DNA of 64,000 bases from Formosa agariphila KMM 3901 (GCF_000723205.1 NZ_HG315671.1:3168940-3232939); one strand, 5' to 3'. Shown: positions 1-9,840, counted from the first letter of the stretch. Notes: generated by a model not told the origin, from the letters alone. Translations and numbers: made by a program.

Positions 1-2
1 AG

Positions 3-506
3 GCTTCAACACCAGAATTTGTTGGAGGATTTAATTCTAGTTGGTCATATAAGGGATTGACTTTATCTACTTCATTCGATTTCTCTAAAGGAGGATATAT
101 CTACAATTCTTCAAGAGAATTATTCGACTCAGATGGGATTTATCCAACATTTAACCAACAAGTACTTAGTGATGGATGGAGCAGATGGGAGGAACCAGGT
201 GATCAAGCAACTCATCCAAGACCAGTATCTGGAGGGAATAATAACTCGAACAAACCTTCATCACGTTATTTAGAGGATGGAAGCTTTTTTAGAATGCGAA
301 ATGTTACATTGTCTTACAACCTTCCACCATTAGTTTTAAGCCAACTAAAACTAAGCAATATTAATGTATATGTCTCTGGTGATAATTTATTTACAATTAC
401 TAATTATAGTGGTGTAGATCCTAGTGTAGGAGGAATTACTGGTGAGGCAAGTTTAAGCTACCCTATTCCAAAGCGCTTAGTATTAGGTCTTAATGTGTCA
501 TTTTAA
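3..506 (+). CDS. SusC-like TonB-dependent receptor, C-terminal part
   Basis: The gene enters from the left edge, so only the last 167 or so residues are visible, and the frame is open from the first bases. The visible part has the features of a SusC C-terminal barrel: RYLEDGSFFRMRNVTLSYNL, then a VYVSGDNLFTITNYSGVDPS segment, and a terminal beta strand ending in LGLNVSF with a terminal Phe, the usual outer-membrane insertion signal. SusC proteins form the outer-membrane channel of a glycan importer capped by a SusD lipoprotein. The susD gene follows 12 bases later, so the two are co-transcribed. The substrate cannot be read from this fragment. Confidence 0.93.
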   Translation, partial: ASTPEFVGGFNSSWSYKGLTLSTSFDFSKGGYIYNSSRELFDSDGIYPTFNQQVLSDGWSRWEEPGDQATHPRPVSGGNNNSNKPSSRYLEDGSFFRMRNVTLSYNLPPLVLSQLKLSNINVYVSGDNLFTITNYSGVDPSVGGITGEASLSYPIPKRLVLGLNVSF

Positions 507-518
507 AAAAAGAAAACG

Positions 519-2177
519 ATGAAAAAATTATATATACTATTACCACTTTTCGCTTTGATAATTACATCTTGCGATTTAGAAAGGAACCCATACGACCAAG
601 TCGCTGTTGAAGACTTACTATCAGACCCAGGCTCTATTGAAGCTGCTACAGTAGGTAATTATGCTCTTTTAAAAGGGGATCTTGGATATTCGGGATGGGT
701 AGACGATTTACATAGAATATCTGAATATGCAGGAGATAATATTTCTTTAAGCGGCGGAACTACAGATGATTTGTTTTACCTGTATAACTACCAAGCTATT
801 CCTACCAATTATAGAACTGCTAGATTCTGGAGTAATTCTTATAAAGTTATAGTAGGAACCAATGTAATGATTGAAAGGATTGAAGAAGGGGTTACAGAAG
901 AAGAAGATCAATTACTAGGAGAAAATTATTACCTAAGAGCTTTAGTATACTTCCAAATGGGTAATGTGTTTGGTAGACCCTATAATCAAGGACCTTCTAA
1001 CTTATCTGTGCCTTTAAAATTAACTTCAGCTACAGATGATATTCCAGATCGTAATACTGTAGAAGAAGTTTACGAGCAAGTTATTAGTGATTTGGAAAAA
1101 GCAGAAACTTTAATGAATATTAACAAGGGGGCATCTTATGCTTCTAAACAAGCTGCACAAGCATTATTATCTCGTGTATATCTATATAAAGAAGATAATA
1201 ATTTGGCTCAAGAATACGCGGATAAAGTAATTAGTTCTGGTGAATATACTTTATTACCTACTAGTGAGTTTAAGGAAATGAATACATTAAGACCTGATAA
1301 TAATCCTGAAGCTATTTTTGCAGTAACTCTTAGCAGTGAATCAGATCTTTTAGGAGAAAGCGATAATTGGTATACTATAGGTTCACTTTATGCATCAATT
1401 GAGGGTATTGGTTGGGGAGAAATGTATGCGTCTAGCTCTTATTTAAATTTAATTAATAAGAATCCGAATGATGCAAGAAAAGCTTTTATTGAACCACAAT
1501 ATTTAGAAGATGATAATGGAGATGGAATTCCAGTGGTCTATTGGGTAAATTCTCAATACTCATATGAATTTAGAGAAACTACAGATTCTAATGGTACAAC
1601 AACTTTTGTTGATAATGGAAGTACATATACTATATACTCGGAAACAGATTCAAACGGAAATGAACTTTATTTCTTTAATAGTAGTAACGGAAAACAATAT
1701 GTTAACAAAGATTTTGATTTAGAAAAACGTAATGGGTATCCAAAATTTTACATTCTTAAAGCTTCTTTACAAGAAGATGACGTACATATGTGGTCACCAA
1801 CTGTATCACGTTTAGCAGAAATGTACCTTAACAAAGCAGAAGCATATGCTAAACAAGGAGCTGACGACTTAGCCTTAGAAGCAATTAATGTTTTAAGAAC
1901 TCGTGCTGGTATCCCAGAAATGACATTATCGGATATTCCATCAGGAAAAACTGTATTGGATATTGTATTAGAGGAACGCAGATTAGAATTAGCATACGAA
2001 GGGCATAGAAGATATGACGTATATAGAAATGGAGACACTATGATTCGTACATATCCTGGTGGGCATTTAAATGGAACTAACCCTTTTTACGAAATACCAT
2101 CTACGAGCAACAGAATCATTGAATTTATTCCTGAACAACAAATAATATTACAGCCAAGTTTAATTCAAAACCCATAA
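519..2177 (+). CDS. SusD/RagB-like glycan-binding lipoprotein
   Basis: A 552-residue outer-membrane lipoprotein with signal peptide and lipobox ITSC (lipidated Cys about residue 18). The middle carries the helical TPR-like scaffold of SusD (NYYLRALVYFQMGNVFGRPYN, then ASKQAAQALLSRVYLY), and the C-terminal part has the usual MYLNKAEAYAK and ERRLELAYEGHRRYD RagB/SusD motifs. The length is typical. SusD caps the SusC channel and selects the oligosaccharide. It lies 12 bases after the susC-type gene, and a strong terminator follows at once, so the SusCD unit probably ends here. The bound glycan is unknown. Confidence 0.95.
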   Translation: MKKLYILLPLFALIITSCDLERNPYDQVAVEDLLSDPGSIEAATVGNYALLKGDLGYSGWVDDLHRISEYAGDNISLSGGTTDDLFYLYNYQAIPTNYRTARFWSNSYKVIVGTNVMIERIEEGVTEEEDQLLGENYYLRALVYFQMGNVFGRPYNQGPSNLSVPLKLTSATDDIPDRNTVEEVYEQVISDLEKAETLMNINKGASYASKQAAQALLSRVYLYKEDNNLAQEYADKVISSGEYTLLPTSEFKEMNTLRPDNNPEAIFAVTLSSESDLLGESDNWYTIGSLYASIEGIGWGEMYASSSYLNLINKNPNDARKAFIEPQYLEDDNGDGIPVVYWVNSQYSYEFRETTDSNGTTTFVDNGSTYTIYSETDSNGNELYFFNSSNGKQYVNKDFDLEKRNGYPKFYILKASLQEDDVHMWSPTVSRLAEMYLNKAEAYAKQGADDLALEAINVLRTRAGIPEMTLSDIPSGKTVLDIVLEERRLELAYEGHRRYDVYRNGDTMIRTYPGGHLNGTNPFYEIPSTSNRIIEFIPEQQIILQPSLIQNP

Positions 2178-2180
2178 AAT

Positions 2181-2208
2181 AATAAGCTCCCTTTCGGGGG
2201 AGCTTATT
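2181..2208 (+). terminator. Rho-independent terminator after susD
   Basis: Perfect 11-bp stem (AATAAGCTCCC with GGGAGCTTATT) around a six-base loop, starting three bases after the susD stop codon. The T-rich tail is weak. Confidence 0.75.
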
Positions 2209-2254
2209 AAAGTTTCACACTTATTCAGTTCATCTAAAAACATCTATTTAAACC

Positions 2255-2824
2255 ATGAATATTCTTACAAAATATAATAAAGTCACAGGGTTAGCACTGT
2301 TATTTGCTTTCTCCTTAATAACATTCATTTCGTGCGACGAAGATTTAGTTTATCCAGACCAAAGCAAACTTCCTCCTGCTACTTATGACACGAGTAATTG
2401 GACAATTTCCGACTATAGCTCTCAAGAAGACCAAGGAGGCGAAGGAGACACAGGACGGGCTGCAGATATTATTGATGGAAATACATCTACATTTTGGCAT
2501 ACTTGCTGGAGTGGATGTACTCCTGTTCCTCCACATTTCATTACTGTAGATATGAAAAAAGAAAACGAAGTTCACGGATTCTTTTTAGTACAAAGACAAT
2601 CTCTATCGAGAAACTTGGAATCTATAGAAATTCAGGTTAGCCAAGATGGTTCTACATGGTCATCAGCAGGAACCTTTAACCTAGAAAAAATTGCAGCTCA
2701 ACAAGAATTGGTATTATCAGAACCTAATTCATTTCGTTATTATAAAATGATAGTAAACTCTGTTTTTGATGGTAGTGATAATGCTGCTTTAGCGGAATTA
2801 GTTCCATATATCGCCTACAATTAA
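2255..2824 (+). CDS. Discoidin (F5/8 type C) domain lipoprotein
   Basis: A 189-residue lipoprotein: signal peptide, lipobox FISC (Cys about 27) followed by acidic DED, which resembles the surface-export signal of Bacteroidetes lipoproteins. Residues about 45-185 look like an F5/8 type C (discoidin, CBM32-like) beta sandwich: ADIIDGNTSTFWHT, PPHFITVDMKKENEVHGFFLVQRQ, then IEIQVSQDGSTWSSAGTF and RYYKMIVNS. Such domains bind sugars and have no catalytic role. It follows the SusCD pair and probably helps glycan binding at the cell surface. The C-terminal residues after the domain are few, so this is a single-domain binder. Confidence 0.82.
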   Translation: MNILTKYNKVTGLALLFAFSLITFISCDEDLVYPDQSKLPPATYDTSNWTISDYSSQEDQGGEGDTGRAADIIDGNTSTFWHTCWSGCTPVPPHFITVDMKKENEVHGFFLVQRQSLSRNLESIEIQVSQDGSTWSSAGTFNLEKIAAQQELVLSEPNSFRYYKMIVNSVFDGSDNAALAELVPYIAYN

Positions 2825-2875
2825 TATAAAAAAACAGAGGCTAATAGCACCTTTACTCCCTAATTAACAATTATA

Positions 2876-2917
2876 AACAGAAGGCCAGCCCCTTCTCTAA
2901 TCTTACGGCCTTCTGTT
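2876..2917 (+). terminator. Hairpin terminator candidate
   Basis: AACAGAAGGCC pairs with GGCCTTCTGTT (11 bp, 20-base loop) between the discoidin lipoprotein gene and the FG-GAP gene. The loop is long and the T tail short, so this may only be partly effective. Confidence 0.5.
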
Positions 2918-2954
2918 TACTTAAAATAACTTCTAATTTAACTGAGTCTTGACT

Positions 2955-5900
2955 ATGGTAAAACGCTTCTTATATATTACAGTCCTACTGTGTATTACAT
3001 TAAACAATATATCATGTAAGCATACCCAAGAGACAGAAAATGAAATTAAACTTTTCACTAAAATTAATTCTGAACTTTCAGGAATTACTTTTGAAAATAA
3101 AATACTAGAATCAGAACAGATTCACTATTACAAATATCTCTATTTATATATTGGAGGAGGTGTGGCTGCTGCCGATTTTAATAATGATGGCTTACAGGAC
3201 TTATTCTTTACATCAAATATTTACCATAATAAATTATTTATAAATAAAGGAAATCTAAAATTTGAGGATATTACTCCACAATCTGGTATTGAAAAACGTG
3301 CAGGTTTCGATACAGGCGTTTCTGTAGTCGACATAAATAGTGATGGGTATTTGGATATATATATAAATCGCGCGGGATGGTACCAAGGAGACATCAAATT
3401 GGCCAATATGTTATACATAAATAATGGAAATCTCACTTTTACAGAACAAGCAGAAACATATGGTCTAGCTGATACTAATAAGTCAATTTCATCAACTTTC
3501 TTCGATTATGATAAAGATGGAGATCTAGATGTATACATTTCAAATGCTCCTTCAAATTTTGAGATATCATCTAAATTAATCGATTTAAAAAAAATACAAA
3601 ATAGCCTAGAAACAACTTTGTTTAAAGGTAGTGATAAGCTTTACAAAAATTCAGGAAATAATAAATTTATAGATGCGTCTCTTGAAGCTGGAATTCTTCC
3701 TGATTTAGGCTTTGGTTTAAATGCTCAAGTAGGAGACTTAAACAACGATGGGTGGCAAGATATCTATGTCTCGAATGATTTTATAACTCCAGATTTTGCT
3801 TATATAAATAATGGAGATGGAACTTTTACTGACAAAAGAAATGAACTCTTTAAACACCTTTCTTATTATAGTATGGGAAGCGATATTGGAGATATAAACA
3901 ATGACGGTTTATACGACTTAATGGTTTTAGATATGAGTCCAGAAGATTACATCCGTTCTAAAACAACAATGTCTATGACTTCAATAGATAAATTTAACGA
4001 AATGGTTACTAAGAATTACCATAATCAGTATATGCACAATGTCTTACAATTAAACAATAGCAATGGTACTTTTAGCGAAGTAGCAAATATGACAGGTTTA
4101 TCTAAAACCGATTGGAGTTGGTCTGTACTATTTGCCGATTTTGACCTAGATGGTTTTAATGACATCTATGTGACCAACGGTGTGTATCGTGATGTTATAG
4201 ATCGTGATAGTAATAATGAGATAAATAAAACTATAGATAAAAACAAAGAAAACCTAGAAGAAAAGGACTTTTACGCCTTCACTAAAAAGCTACCACAACA
4301 AAAATTAACAAACTACTTCTTTAAAAACAAAGGGCATTTAAAATTTGAAAACACAACTACAAATTGGGCGAGTGAAGAACCTTCTTTCTCTAATGGAGCT
4401 GTATATGTAGATTTAGATAACGACGGTGATTTAGATATAGTAACCAATAATTTAGACGAGCATGCCACTCTCCTTAAAAACAACGCAAAGCAAATCACTA
4501 AAAATAATGCTATTCAATTTGAATTCAAAGGACCAAAAAATAATCTTTTTGGTGTAGGGACTACAGTAAAATTATATTTAAAAAACGGAGAAATTCAAAC
4601 TAGGCAACTTGTAAATGCTAGAGGATATTTATCTTCAGTCTCTAATACATTACATTTCGGAACGAGATCTTATACCACTATTCCTAAAGTTGAAATCATT
4701 TGGAATGACGGAAAAAAACAATTTCTAAAAGACTTAAAAACAAATCAATTACACATAGTTAATTACTCCGATAGTACAAGTTTTATAAAAACGGAAACTG
4801 ATATAGTTAATCGAATATTATTTAAAGAAGAGAACCTCCCTTTTCAGCATGAAGACCCTGCATTTAACGATTTTAACAAACAACTCCTTTTACCCCACAA
4901 ACTATCGCAAACGGGTCCAGCTGCAGCAGTTGCAGACCTAAATAATGATGGTTTAGATGACATGTATATTGGCGGTGGTCATAATCAAGCAGGACAATTA
5001 TTAATAGCACAAACTAATGGTGAGTTTTCCGCCGTGCCTATTTCAGCTTTTATTACAGATAAAGCTTTTGAAGATATCAGTGCATGTTTTTTCGACGCAG
5101 ACAGCGATGGTGATTTAGATTTATATATCGTTAGTGGAAGTTACGAATTTGATATTGATGACGCATTATTACAAAATCGATTATACATAAATAATGGTAA
5201 AAATTCATTTAAAAGAAATAAAACTGCCATTCCTCAAATAAAAGAGTCAGGTTCTGTAGTTAAAGCTGCAGATTTTGATAAAGATGGAGACATCGATTTA
5301 TTTATAGGTAGCCGTGTAATACCCGGAAAATATCCATACACTCCGAATAGTTACATTTTAATTAATAATAACGGAATTTTTTCTGACAAAACAGATAGTA
5401 TTGCTCCTAGTGTTAGACAATCAGGTATGGTTACTAGTGCACAATGGAACGATATAGATAAAGATGATGATCTTGATTTAATCATTACAGGCGAATGGAT
5501 GGGTATTCACGTTTACATCAATAATAATGGAAAGCTAACTGATAATGACCAATATAAATATTTAAATCAAGTTACAGGTTGGTGGAATGCAATAGAAGTT
5601 GTAGATATAGACAATGATGGAGACAAAGATATTATTGCTGGAAACTTGGGCCTTAATTATAAGTTTCACGCTTCTAAAGAAAAGCCATTTCATATTTACA
5701 CTAATGACTTTGACAATAATGGTACAGAAGACATTATGCTTGCAAAATATTACAACTCTAAACTAGTTCCTGTAAGAGGTAAAGGTTGTACTGCTCAACA
5801 AATGCCATATCTTAAAGAACGTATTATAACCTATACCGATTTTGCAAATAGTGACATAAAAGAAATTATAGGTGATAATTTTGAATCAGCAATTCACCAA

Positions 5901-6275
5901 CAAGCAATAGAATTTCGTTCAGGATTATTTATAAATAATGACGGAGAATTTATTTTCAAACCTTTTCCTCAAGAAGCTCAAATAGCACCAATAAATAGTA
6001 TTGTATTTAAGGACTTCGACAATGATGGTATAAAAGATTTGCTATTAGCAGGTAATAATTATCAATCTGAAATAGAAACCACACGTGCAGATGCTGGTAT
6101 TGGCACCTACTTAAAAGGGATTAATAATAATTTTGAATACATAAAGAACCAAAATACAGGATTTTTTGCCAATAAAGATGTTAGACATGTGTTATATATA
6201 AAATCCAAATCAGATAAAATAATTATTATAAATAATAATTCTAAACATCAAGAATTTTCAATCCAAAAACCATAA
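2955..6275 (+). CDS. Large FG-GAP/VCBS repeat lipoprotein with ASPIC/UnbV domain
   Basis: A 1106-residue surface lipoprotein. I place the start at the ATG at 2955; a TTG six bases earlier is in frame but less likely. The signal peptide ends in lipobox NISC. The chain has many FG-GAP/VCBS calcium-binding repeats of the form DxNxDGxxD (AADFNNDGLQDLFF, DLNNDGWQDIYV, DFDLDGFNDIYV, DLDNDGDLDIVT), an ASPIC/UnbV (CRTAC1-type) segment near residues 525-600 (GVGTTVKLYLKNGE, NARGYLSSVSNTLHFG), then a second set of repeats. It probably folds as two beta propellers. Such proteins occur beside SusCD pairs in marine Bacteroidetes, but their function is not established. The gene lies 9 bases before the DUF3472 gene, so the two are likely one unit. 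Confidence 0.85.
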   Translation: MVKRFLYITVLLCITLNNISCKHTQETENEIKLFTKINSELSGITFENKILESEQIHYYKYLYLYIGGGVAAADFNNDGLQDLFFTSNIYHNKLFINKGNLKFEDITPQSGIEKRAGFDTGVSVVDINSDGYLDIYINRAGWYQGDIKLANMLYINNGNLTFTEQAETYGLADTNKSISSTFFDYDKDGDLDVYISNAPSNFEISSKLIDLKKIQNSLETTLFKGSDKLYKNSGNNKFIDASLEAGILPDLGFGLNAQVGDLNNDGWQDIYVSNDFITPDFAYINNGDGTFTDKRNELFKHLSYYSMGSDIGDINNDGLYDLMVLDMSPEDYIRSKTTMSMTSIDKFNEMVTKNYHNQYMHNVLQLNNSNGTFSEVANMTGLSKTDWSWSVLFADFDLDGFNDIYVTNGVYRDVIDRDSNNEINKTIDKNKENLEEKDFYAFTKKLPQQKLTNYFFKNKGHLKFENTTTNWASEEPSFSNGAVYVDLDNDGDLDIVTNNLDEHATLLKNNAKQITKNNAIQFEFKGPKNNLFGVGTTVKLYLKNGEIQTRQLVNARGYLSSVSNTLHFGTRSYTTIPKVEIIWNDGKKQFLKDLKTNQLHIVNYSDSTSFIKTETDIVNRILFKEENLPFQHEDPAFNDFNKQLLLPHKLSQTGPAAAVADLNNDGLDDMYIGGGHNQAGQLLIAQTNGEFSAVPISAFITDKAFEDISACFFDADSDGDLDLYIVSGSYEFDIDDALLQNRLYINNGKNSFKRNKTAIPQIKESGSVVKAADFDKDGDIDLFIGSRVIPGKYPYTPNSYILINNNGIFSDKTDSIAPSVRQSGMVTSAQWNDIDKDDDLDLIITGEWMGIHVYINNNGKLTDNDQYKYLNQVTGWWNAIEVVDIDNDGDKDIIAGNLGLNYKFHASKEKPFHIYTNDFDNNGTEDIMLAKYYNSKLVPVRGKGCTAQQMPYLKERIITYTDFANSDIKEIIGDNFESAIHQQAIEFRSGLFINNDGEFIFKPFPQEAQIAPINSIVFKDFDNDGIKDLLLAGNNYQSEIETTRADAGIGTYLKGINNNFEYIKNQNTGFFANKDVRHVLYIKSKSDKIIIINNNSKHQEFSIQKP

Positions 6276-6284
6276 ATTAAGAAT

Positions 6285-7628
6285 ATGAGTTATAAAAATA
6301 AATTAAACAAAACCTTCTTTTCATTCTTATGCTTAGGCATAATTGCTTGTAACGATGGTACAGATTCCAATCTAAAGATTAGTAAAACTGAAGAAATTCC
6401 TATTAACTATGTTTTAAGTCTCCCTCCTGGTGGTAATAGTTGGGTTATAGATAATACCTCAATGGATCAACAAGTCATTTCAGATTCAGGAATAACTCAA
6501 TGGAATAACTCAAATTCAATAATTAGAACTTACTTTAAAACAGATTCAATAGGAGAGTTAAAATTAGGCTTAAAAGCAAAAACTACCAATCAAGCCACAC
6601 TTAAAATTACCCTAGGAAAAACTAGTAAAGAAATAACTTTAAATAACAAGAAATATACTACAATTGACATAGGCACTTTTAACATTACTCAACCTGGATA
6701 TCATTATATTGAATTAGAGGGGATAGAAAAAACAGGTAACGTATATGCCGACATCTCAGAAGTTTTAATAGGTGGATCTATTACAGAAAAAAACATTACA
6801 TATGTACCAAACGATTTTCATTTTGGTAGAAGAGGACCTTCGGTACATTTAAAATATGAAGCACCGCAAAACATAGATGCTGTTTATTTCTATAATGAAA
6901 TTACCGTTCCTAAAGATGAAGATATAATTGGTTCATATTATATGGCTAATGGTTTTGGTGAAGGATATTTTGGAATTCAAGTAAACTCTGAAACAGAAAG
7001 ACGAGTTTTATTCTCAGTTTGGAGTGAATTTGACACTCAAGACCCTAATCTGATACCAGAAGAGTATCAGGTTAACTTATTAGGAAAGGGCACAAATGTT
7101 TACTCAGGAGAATTTGGAAATGAAGGTTCTGGAGCACAAAGTTATCTTGTAAAAAATTGGAAAACTGATATAACGTATAAATTTCTTCTAAAAGTAACAC
7201 CATCACAGAACTCTTCTTCAGATTATACAGCATATTTTTATGACCCTGACATAAATAATTGGCAATTAATAGCTTCATTCAGACGTCCAAATACAACGAC
7301 TTATGTTACAAATATGCACAGTTTTCTAGAAAACTTTTCACCAAGTACAGGTTACATTACAAGACAAGCTAATTATGGTAATCAATGGGTATACACAACG
7401 GAGCACGAATGGATTGAGATAACTAAAGCAACCTTTACTTATGATGCTACAGCACAAAAAGGAGCTAGATTAGATTACGAAGGAGGAATTACTGCCAAAA
7501 ACACATTCTATTTAAAAAATTGTGGTTTTTTTAACGAGAACACCGAACCTAATGCTCCATTACATAGAGAATCACAACTAAAACAACCCACAATAGATTT
7601 CACTAAACTAGAGACTCCAACTTTATAA
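6285..7628 (+). CDS. DUF5077/DUF3472 domain lipoprotein
   Basis: A 447-residue lipoprotein with lipobox IIAC (Cys about 22). Residues about 45-165 resemble DUF5077 (a beta-sandwich, carbohydrate-binding-like domain with GYHYIELEGIEKTG), and residues about 170-375 resemble DUF3472 (VYFYNEITVPKDEDIIGSYYMANGFGEGYFGIQVNSE, RRVLFSVWS, EHEWIEITKATFTYDATAQKGARLDYEGG). The DUF5077-DUF3472 pair is common next to SusCD systems, and no activity is proven. It follows the FG-GAP gene by 9 bases and is closed by a terminator at 7667-7701. I infer surface exposure and a role in glycan binding. Confidence 0.8.
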   Translation: MSYKNKLNKTFFSFLCLGIIACNDGTDSNLKISKTEEIPINYVLSLPPGGNSWVIDNTSMDQQVISDSGITQWNNSNSIIRTYFKTDSIGELKLGLKAKTTNQATLKITLGKTSKEITLNNKKYTTIDIGTFNITQPGYHYIELEGIEKTGNVYADISEVLIGGSITEKNITYVPNDFHFGRRGPSVHLKYEAPQNIDAVYFYNEITVPKDEDIIGSYYMANGFGEGYFGIQVNSETERRVLFSVWSEFDTQDPNLIPEEYQVNLLGKGTNVYSGEFGNEGSGAQSYLVKNWKTDITYKFLLKVTPSQNSSSDYTAYFYDPDINNWQLIASFRRPNTTTYVTNMHSFLENFSPSTGYITRQANYGNQWVYTTEHEWIEITKATFTYDATAQKGARLDYEGGITAKNTFYLKNCGFFNENTEPNAPLHRESQLKQPTIDFTKLETPTL

Positions 7629-7666
7629 AATTAAATATAGTTTGTTTTGAGTTAGTTGTTTATTTC

Positions 7667-7701
7667 AATAAGAGGCTGTTTCTTTTTTATAGCCTCTTAT
7701 T
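7667..7701 (+). terminator. Rho-independent terminator
   Basis: AATAAGAGGCT pairs with AGCCTCTTATT (11 bp) around 13 bases, followed by a T-rich stretch. It closes the SusCD/FG-GAP/DUF3472 region and may also serve the opposite strand. Confidence 0.75.
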
Positions 7702-7818
7702 ATTTTAATTAAAATATTTATTAGATATCCATTTTCTTCAAACGAATTTTAAAAAGTATTTTTATATTAATTGTCCATCTAATTCGATAATATCATTTTC
7801 TATAGGCGATTCATTAAG

Positions 7819-8343
7819 TTACAATTCTGCTAATATGTTTTTTGCTACCTCAATGGTAACATCTTTATATTCCCCTTTTACATCACCCATATCTTTAGAG
7901 ATACTTATATGTATTAAATTTTTATTAGCATAGGTAGAAACCTGAGCTTTAGCAGCCATATAAAAGGCATCTTCTCCAACACCTTGCAATGGTTCTTTAT
8001 TTTTAATATAACTCATTGCTGTTGCAAAGTTTTTAGCATTTCCGGCTCCTTTTACAACAACAAGCATAGCTCTTGCATCTTGTCCATCTATTTGAAATTT
8101 ATAGAAACACGTAGGATAAGATGAACCACTTACTTCTTTTCTAAAATTGATGGCTTCTGGCAATATACTTTGCAAATAAGCTTCCGTTAAATAGTCGCAA
8201 GGGTCTAAATCTGATTTAGCGTTTTTGGTATTGCTTTCTATATTCTTTTTTAAATCTTTAACCGATGACTCACTATTATTCTTTTTCTGTTCTCCACAAG
8301 CGCACAAGACTATAGAAATTAAAACTATATACTGTGTTTTCAT
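7819..8343 (-). CDS. Uncharacterised lipoprotein
   Basis: A 174-residue protein with a short signal peptide and lipobox LCAC (Cys about 16), then a charged, Lys/Asn/Ser-rich linker to about residue 45. The mature domain contains DPCDYLTEAYLQSILPEA and later YPTCFYKFQIDGQDARAMLVVV and GVGEDAFYMAAKAQVSTYANKNLIHISIS. This arrangement is reminiscent of small DUF3558-type lipoproteins, but I do not claim membership. It lies 22 bases downstream of the next lipoprotein gene on the same strand, so the two are probably co-transcribed. Function unknown. Confidence 0.7.
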   Translation of the reverse strand: MKTQYIVLISIVLCACGEQKKNNSESSVKDLKKNIESNTKNAKSDLDPCDYLTEAYLQSILPEAINFRKEVSGSSYPTCFYKFQIDGQDARAMLVVVKGAGNAKNFATAMSYIKNKEPLQGVGEDAFYMAAKAQVSTYANKNLIHISISKDMGDVKGEYKDVTIEVAKNILAEL

Positions 8344-8365
8344 CGTTTTATAGTTTAATTATTAT

Positions 8366-8812
8366 TTATTTACAATAACCTGTAAAAGTAATTTTTATAC
8401 TGTTGACACTAGCAGAACCTTCTTCATAAAGTGTTGCTGAACCTTTAAACCCATTATTGGTTTTTTCCCAAGTCAAAACATTTGGAGCACTAAAATTAAC
8501 ACCGTTATCTACAATTGCTAACATCAGACCTTTTCCGTTTTGAAAACCAGAAATATTTAAACCATCTCCATTAGAATCTCCAACATCTAATTTATCAGAT
8601 TTGAACTGAAAATAATCTTCTTCTAAATAAGAACAGTCTATTTCTACTTCGTAAGTTTTGCTTGGAGCAACAGCTTTAAAAGTGCCTCTTTTATTTGTGT
8701 GCTCTGCCGTGGCCGTTGTTACTGGTATGTCTTTATTTACTTCTGACTTTGCTTTTTCTTTGCAACTACATAGTATAAAGCAAATACTAAGAAGGAGTAC
8801 ATAATTTTTCAT
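8366..8812 (-). CDS. Uncharacterised small lipoprotein
   Basis: A 148-residue protein with signal peptide and lipobox LCSC (Cys about 17), a Lys-rich linker and a beta-rich domain that starts near residue 43 (RGTFKAVAPSKTYEVEIDCSYLEEDYFQFKSD). It contains a DSNGDGLNISG loop that could bind calcium. No known family was recognised. It is transcribed just before the 174-residue lipoprotein. The two share a secreted, cysteine-containing character and may work together, but there is no direct evidence for a role. Confidence 0.65.
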   Translation of the reverse strand: MKNYVLLLSICFILCSCKEKAKSEVNKDIPVTTATAEHTNKRGTFKAVAPSKTYEVEIDCSYLEEDYFQFKSDKLDVGDSNGDGLNISGFQNGKGLMLAIVDNGVNFSAPNVLTWEKTNNGFKGSATLYEEGSASVNSIKITFTGYCK

Positions 8813-8897
8813 ATTTTAAATATTTAGGTTAGGTTTTACTATACGTTAGACAGTGTGTTCATGCTATCTTTATCTTCAATTGGCTGATTGATTAAAG

Positions 8898-9632
8898 TTA
8901 CAGCAGAATCCATTGCGTATCTGCTAGCACGTTGTCGATTCTTGTTATTTTAGTTTCTGATGGCGTCACTTTACCAAACTGAGATGTAAAAGTTTCTGTA
9001 ATTGTATATTTAACGATATTCCATCCTTTTTGCAATTCAAGATCGTAAATTTTAACATCCATATAATTTTCATCATCGTTCCCCGTATAAGTTCGCATAC
9101 TGCAAGAACCTTTTACCGAGGCATTATCTTCTAAAAAATACCACCGTAAATAATACCCTTTTGTTATATTTCCTTGGCCGAAATTAGATAACCAAGATGC
9201 AATTTCTAAGGTGTTAGTACAATACAAATAGCCATAAGAAGTATTATCTATACCAATTACTTCTAATTCTGGAAGCGCAGCAATAACAACAGCTGCATTT
9301 TCAAACAGAATGGCTTCAGTATCACATTCGAAAGTAGACTTTACGGTATTAAATTTCATATCCCAATTTTGGAACGTTTTTTCTTTCGCTTCATCAGCTG
9401 CTTTTTTCTGGTTAGCTAAATAATTATCATCTAGAAGAATTGTTATTTCGCCCTGAGATGTAATTGTACCCATCTCGATTTTTTCTTTTAATATATAGTC
9501 ATTAAAAATTATTAAAGCTTCTCCATTCTGCCAATTTTTCAAATCACCTTTAATTATGTTTTGTCTATCGTAAGTAAAACTAGACACAAGAAACATAACT
9601 ATTAGTATTATAATTGTTTGTTCAGCTCTCAT
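8898..9632 (-). CDS. Uncharacterised secreted protein
   Basis: A 244-residue protein whose N-terminus (TIIILIVMFLVSSFTY) is a signal peptide or membrane anchor. There is no Cys at the expected lipobox position. The mature part contains QNIIKGDLKNWQNGEALIIFND and later ELQKGWNIVKYTITETFTSQFG, and is mostly beta. I do not recognise the family. It lies 85 bases upstream of the two small lipoproteins on the same strand. A TAnnTTTG-type -7 box on the minus strand (9725-9732) is about 90 bases upstream and a palindrome lies further up at 9816-9840, so it may have its own regulated promoter. Confidence 0.65.
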   Translation of the reverse strand: MRAEQTIIILIVMFLVSSFTYDRQNIIKGDLKNWQNGEALIIFNDYILKEKIEMGTITSQGEITILLDDNYLANQKKAADEAKEKTFQNWDMKFNTVKSTFECDTEAILFENAAVVIAALPELEVIGIDNTSYGYLYCTNTLEIASWLSNFGQGNITKGYYLRWYFLEDNASVKGSCSMRTYTGNDDENYMDVKIYDLELQKGWNIVKYTITETFTSQFGKVTPSETKITRIDNVLADTQWILL

Positions 9633-9815
9633 AAAAATATTTTTAATTATTTGTAGCTTATATTTTCTAATTATTGCTTTATTGTAATTGCATGGCGATT
9701 TGATTTTTTAATGAATATAGGTTTCAAAAATACATTTATCAATAAATCTTAATCATTCAGAGGAAAACTTGACACACAGCCTTTAACAAATCTACATGAG
9801 TCTAGAAGGAAAGGA

Positions 9816-9840
9816 TATATCATTTGTAACAAATGATATA
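9816..9840. promoter_or_regulatory. 25-bp perfect palindrome, operator candidate
   Basis: Arm TATATCATTTGT, one central A, arm ACAAATGATATA: 12 bp on each side with no mismatch. It lies about 185 bases upstream of the gene that starts at 9632, near -110 relative to a likely -7 box at 9725-9732 (minus strand). The short loop and lack of a T run argue against a terminator. Confidence 0.55.
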
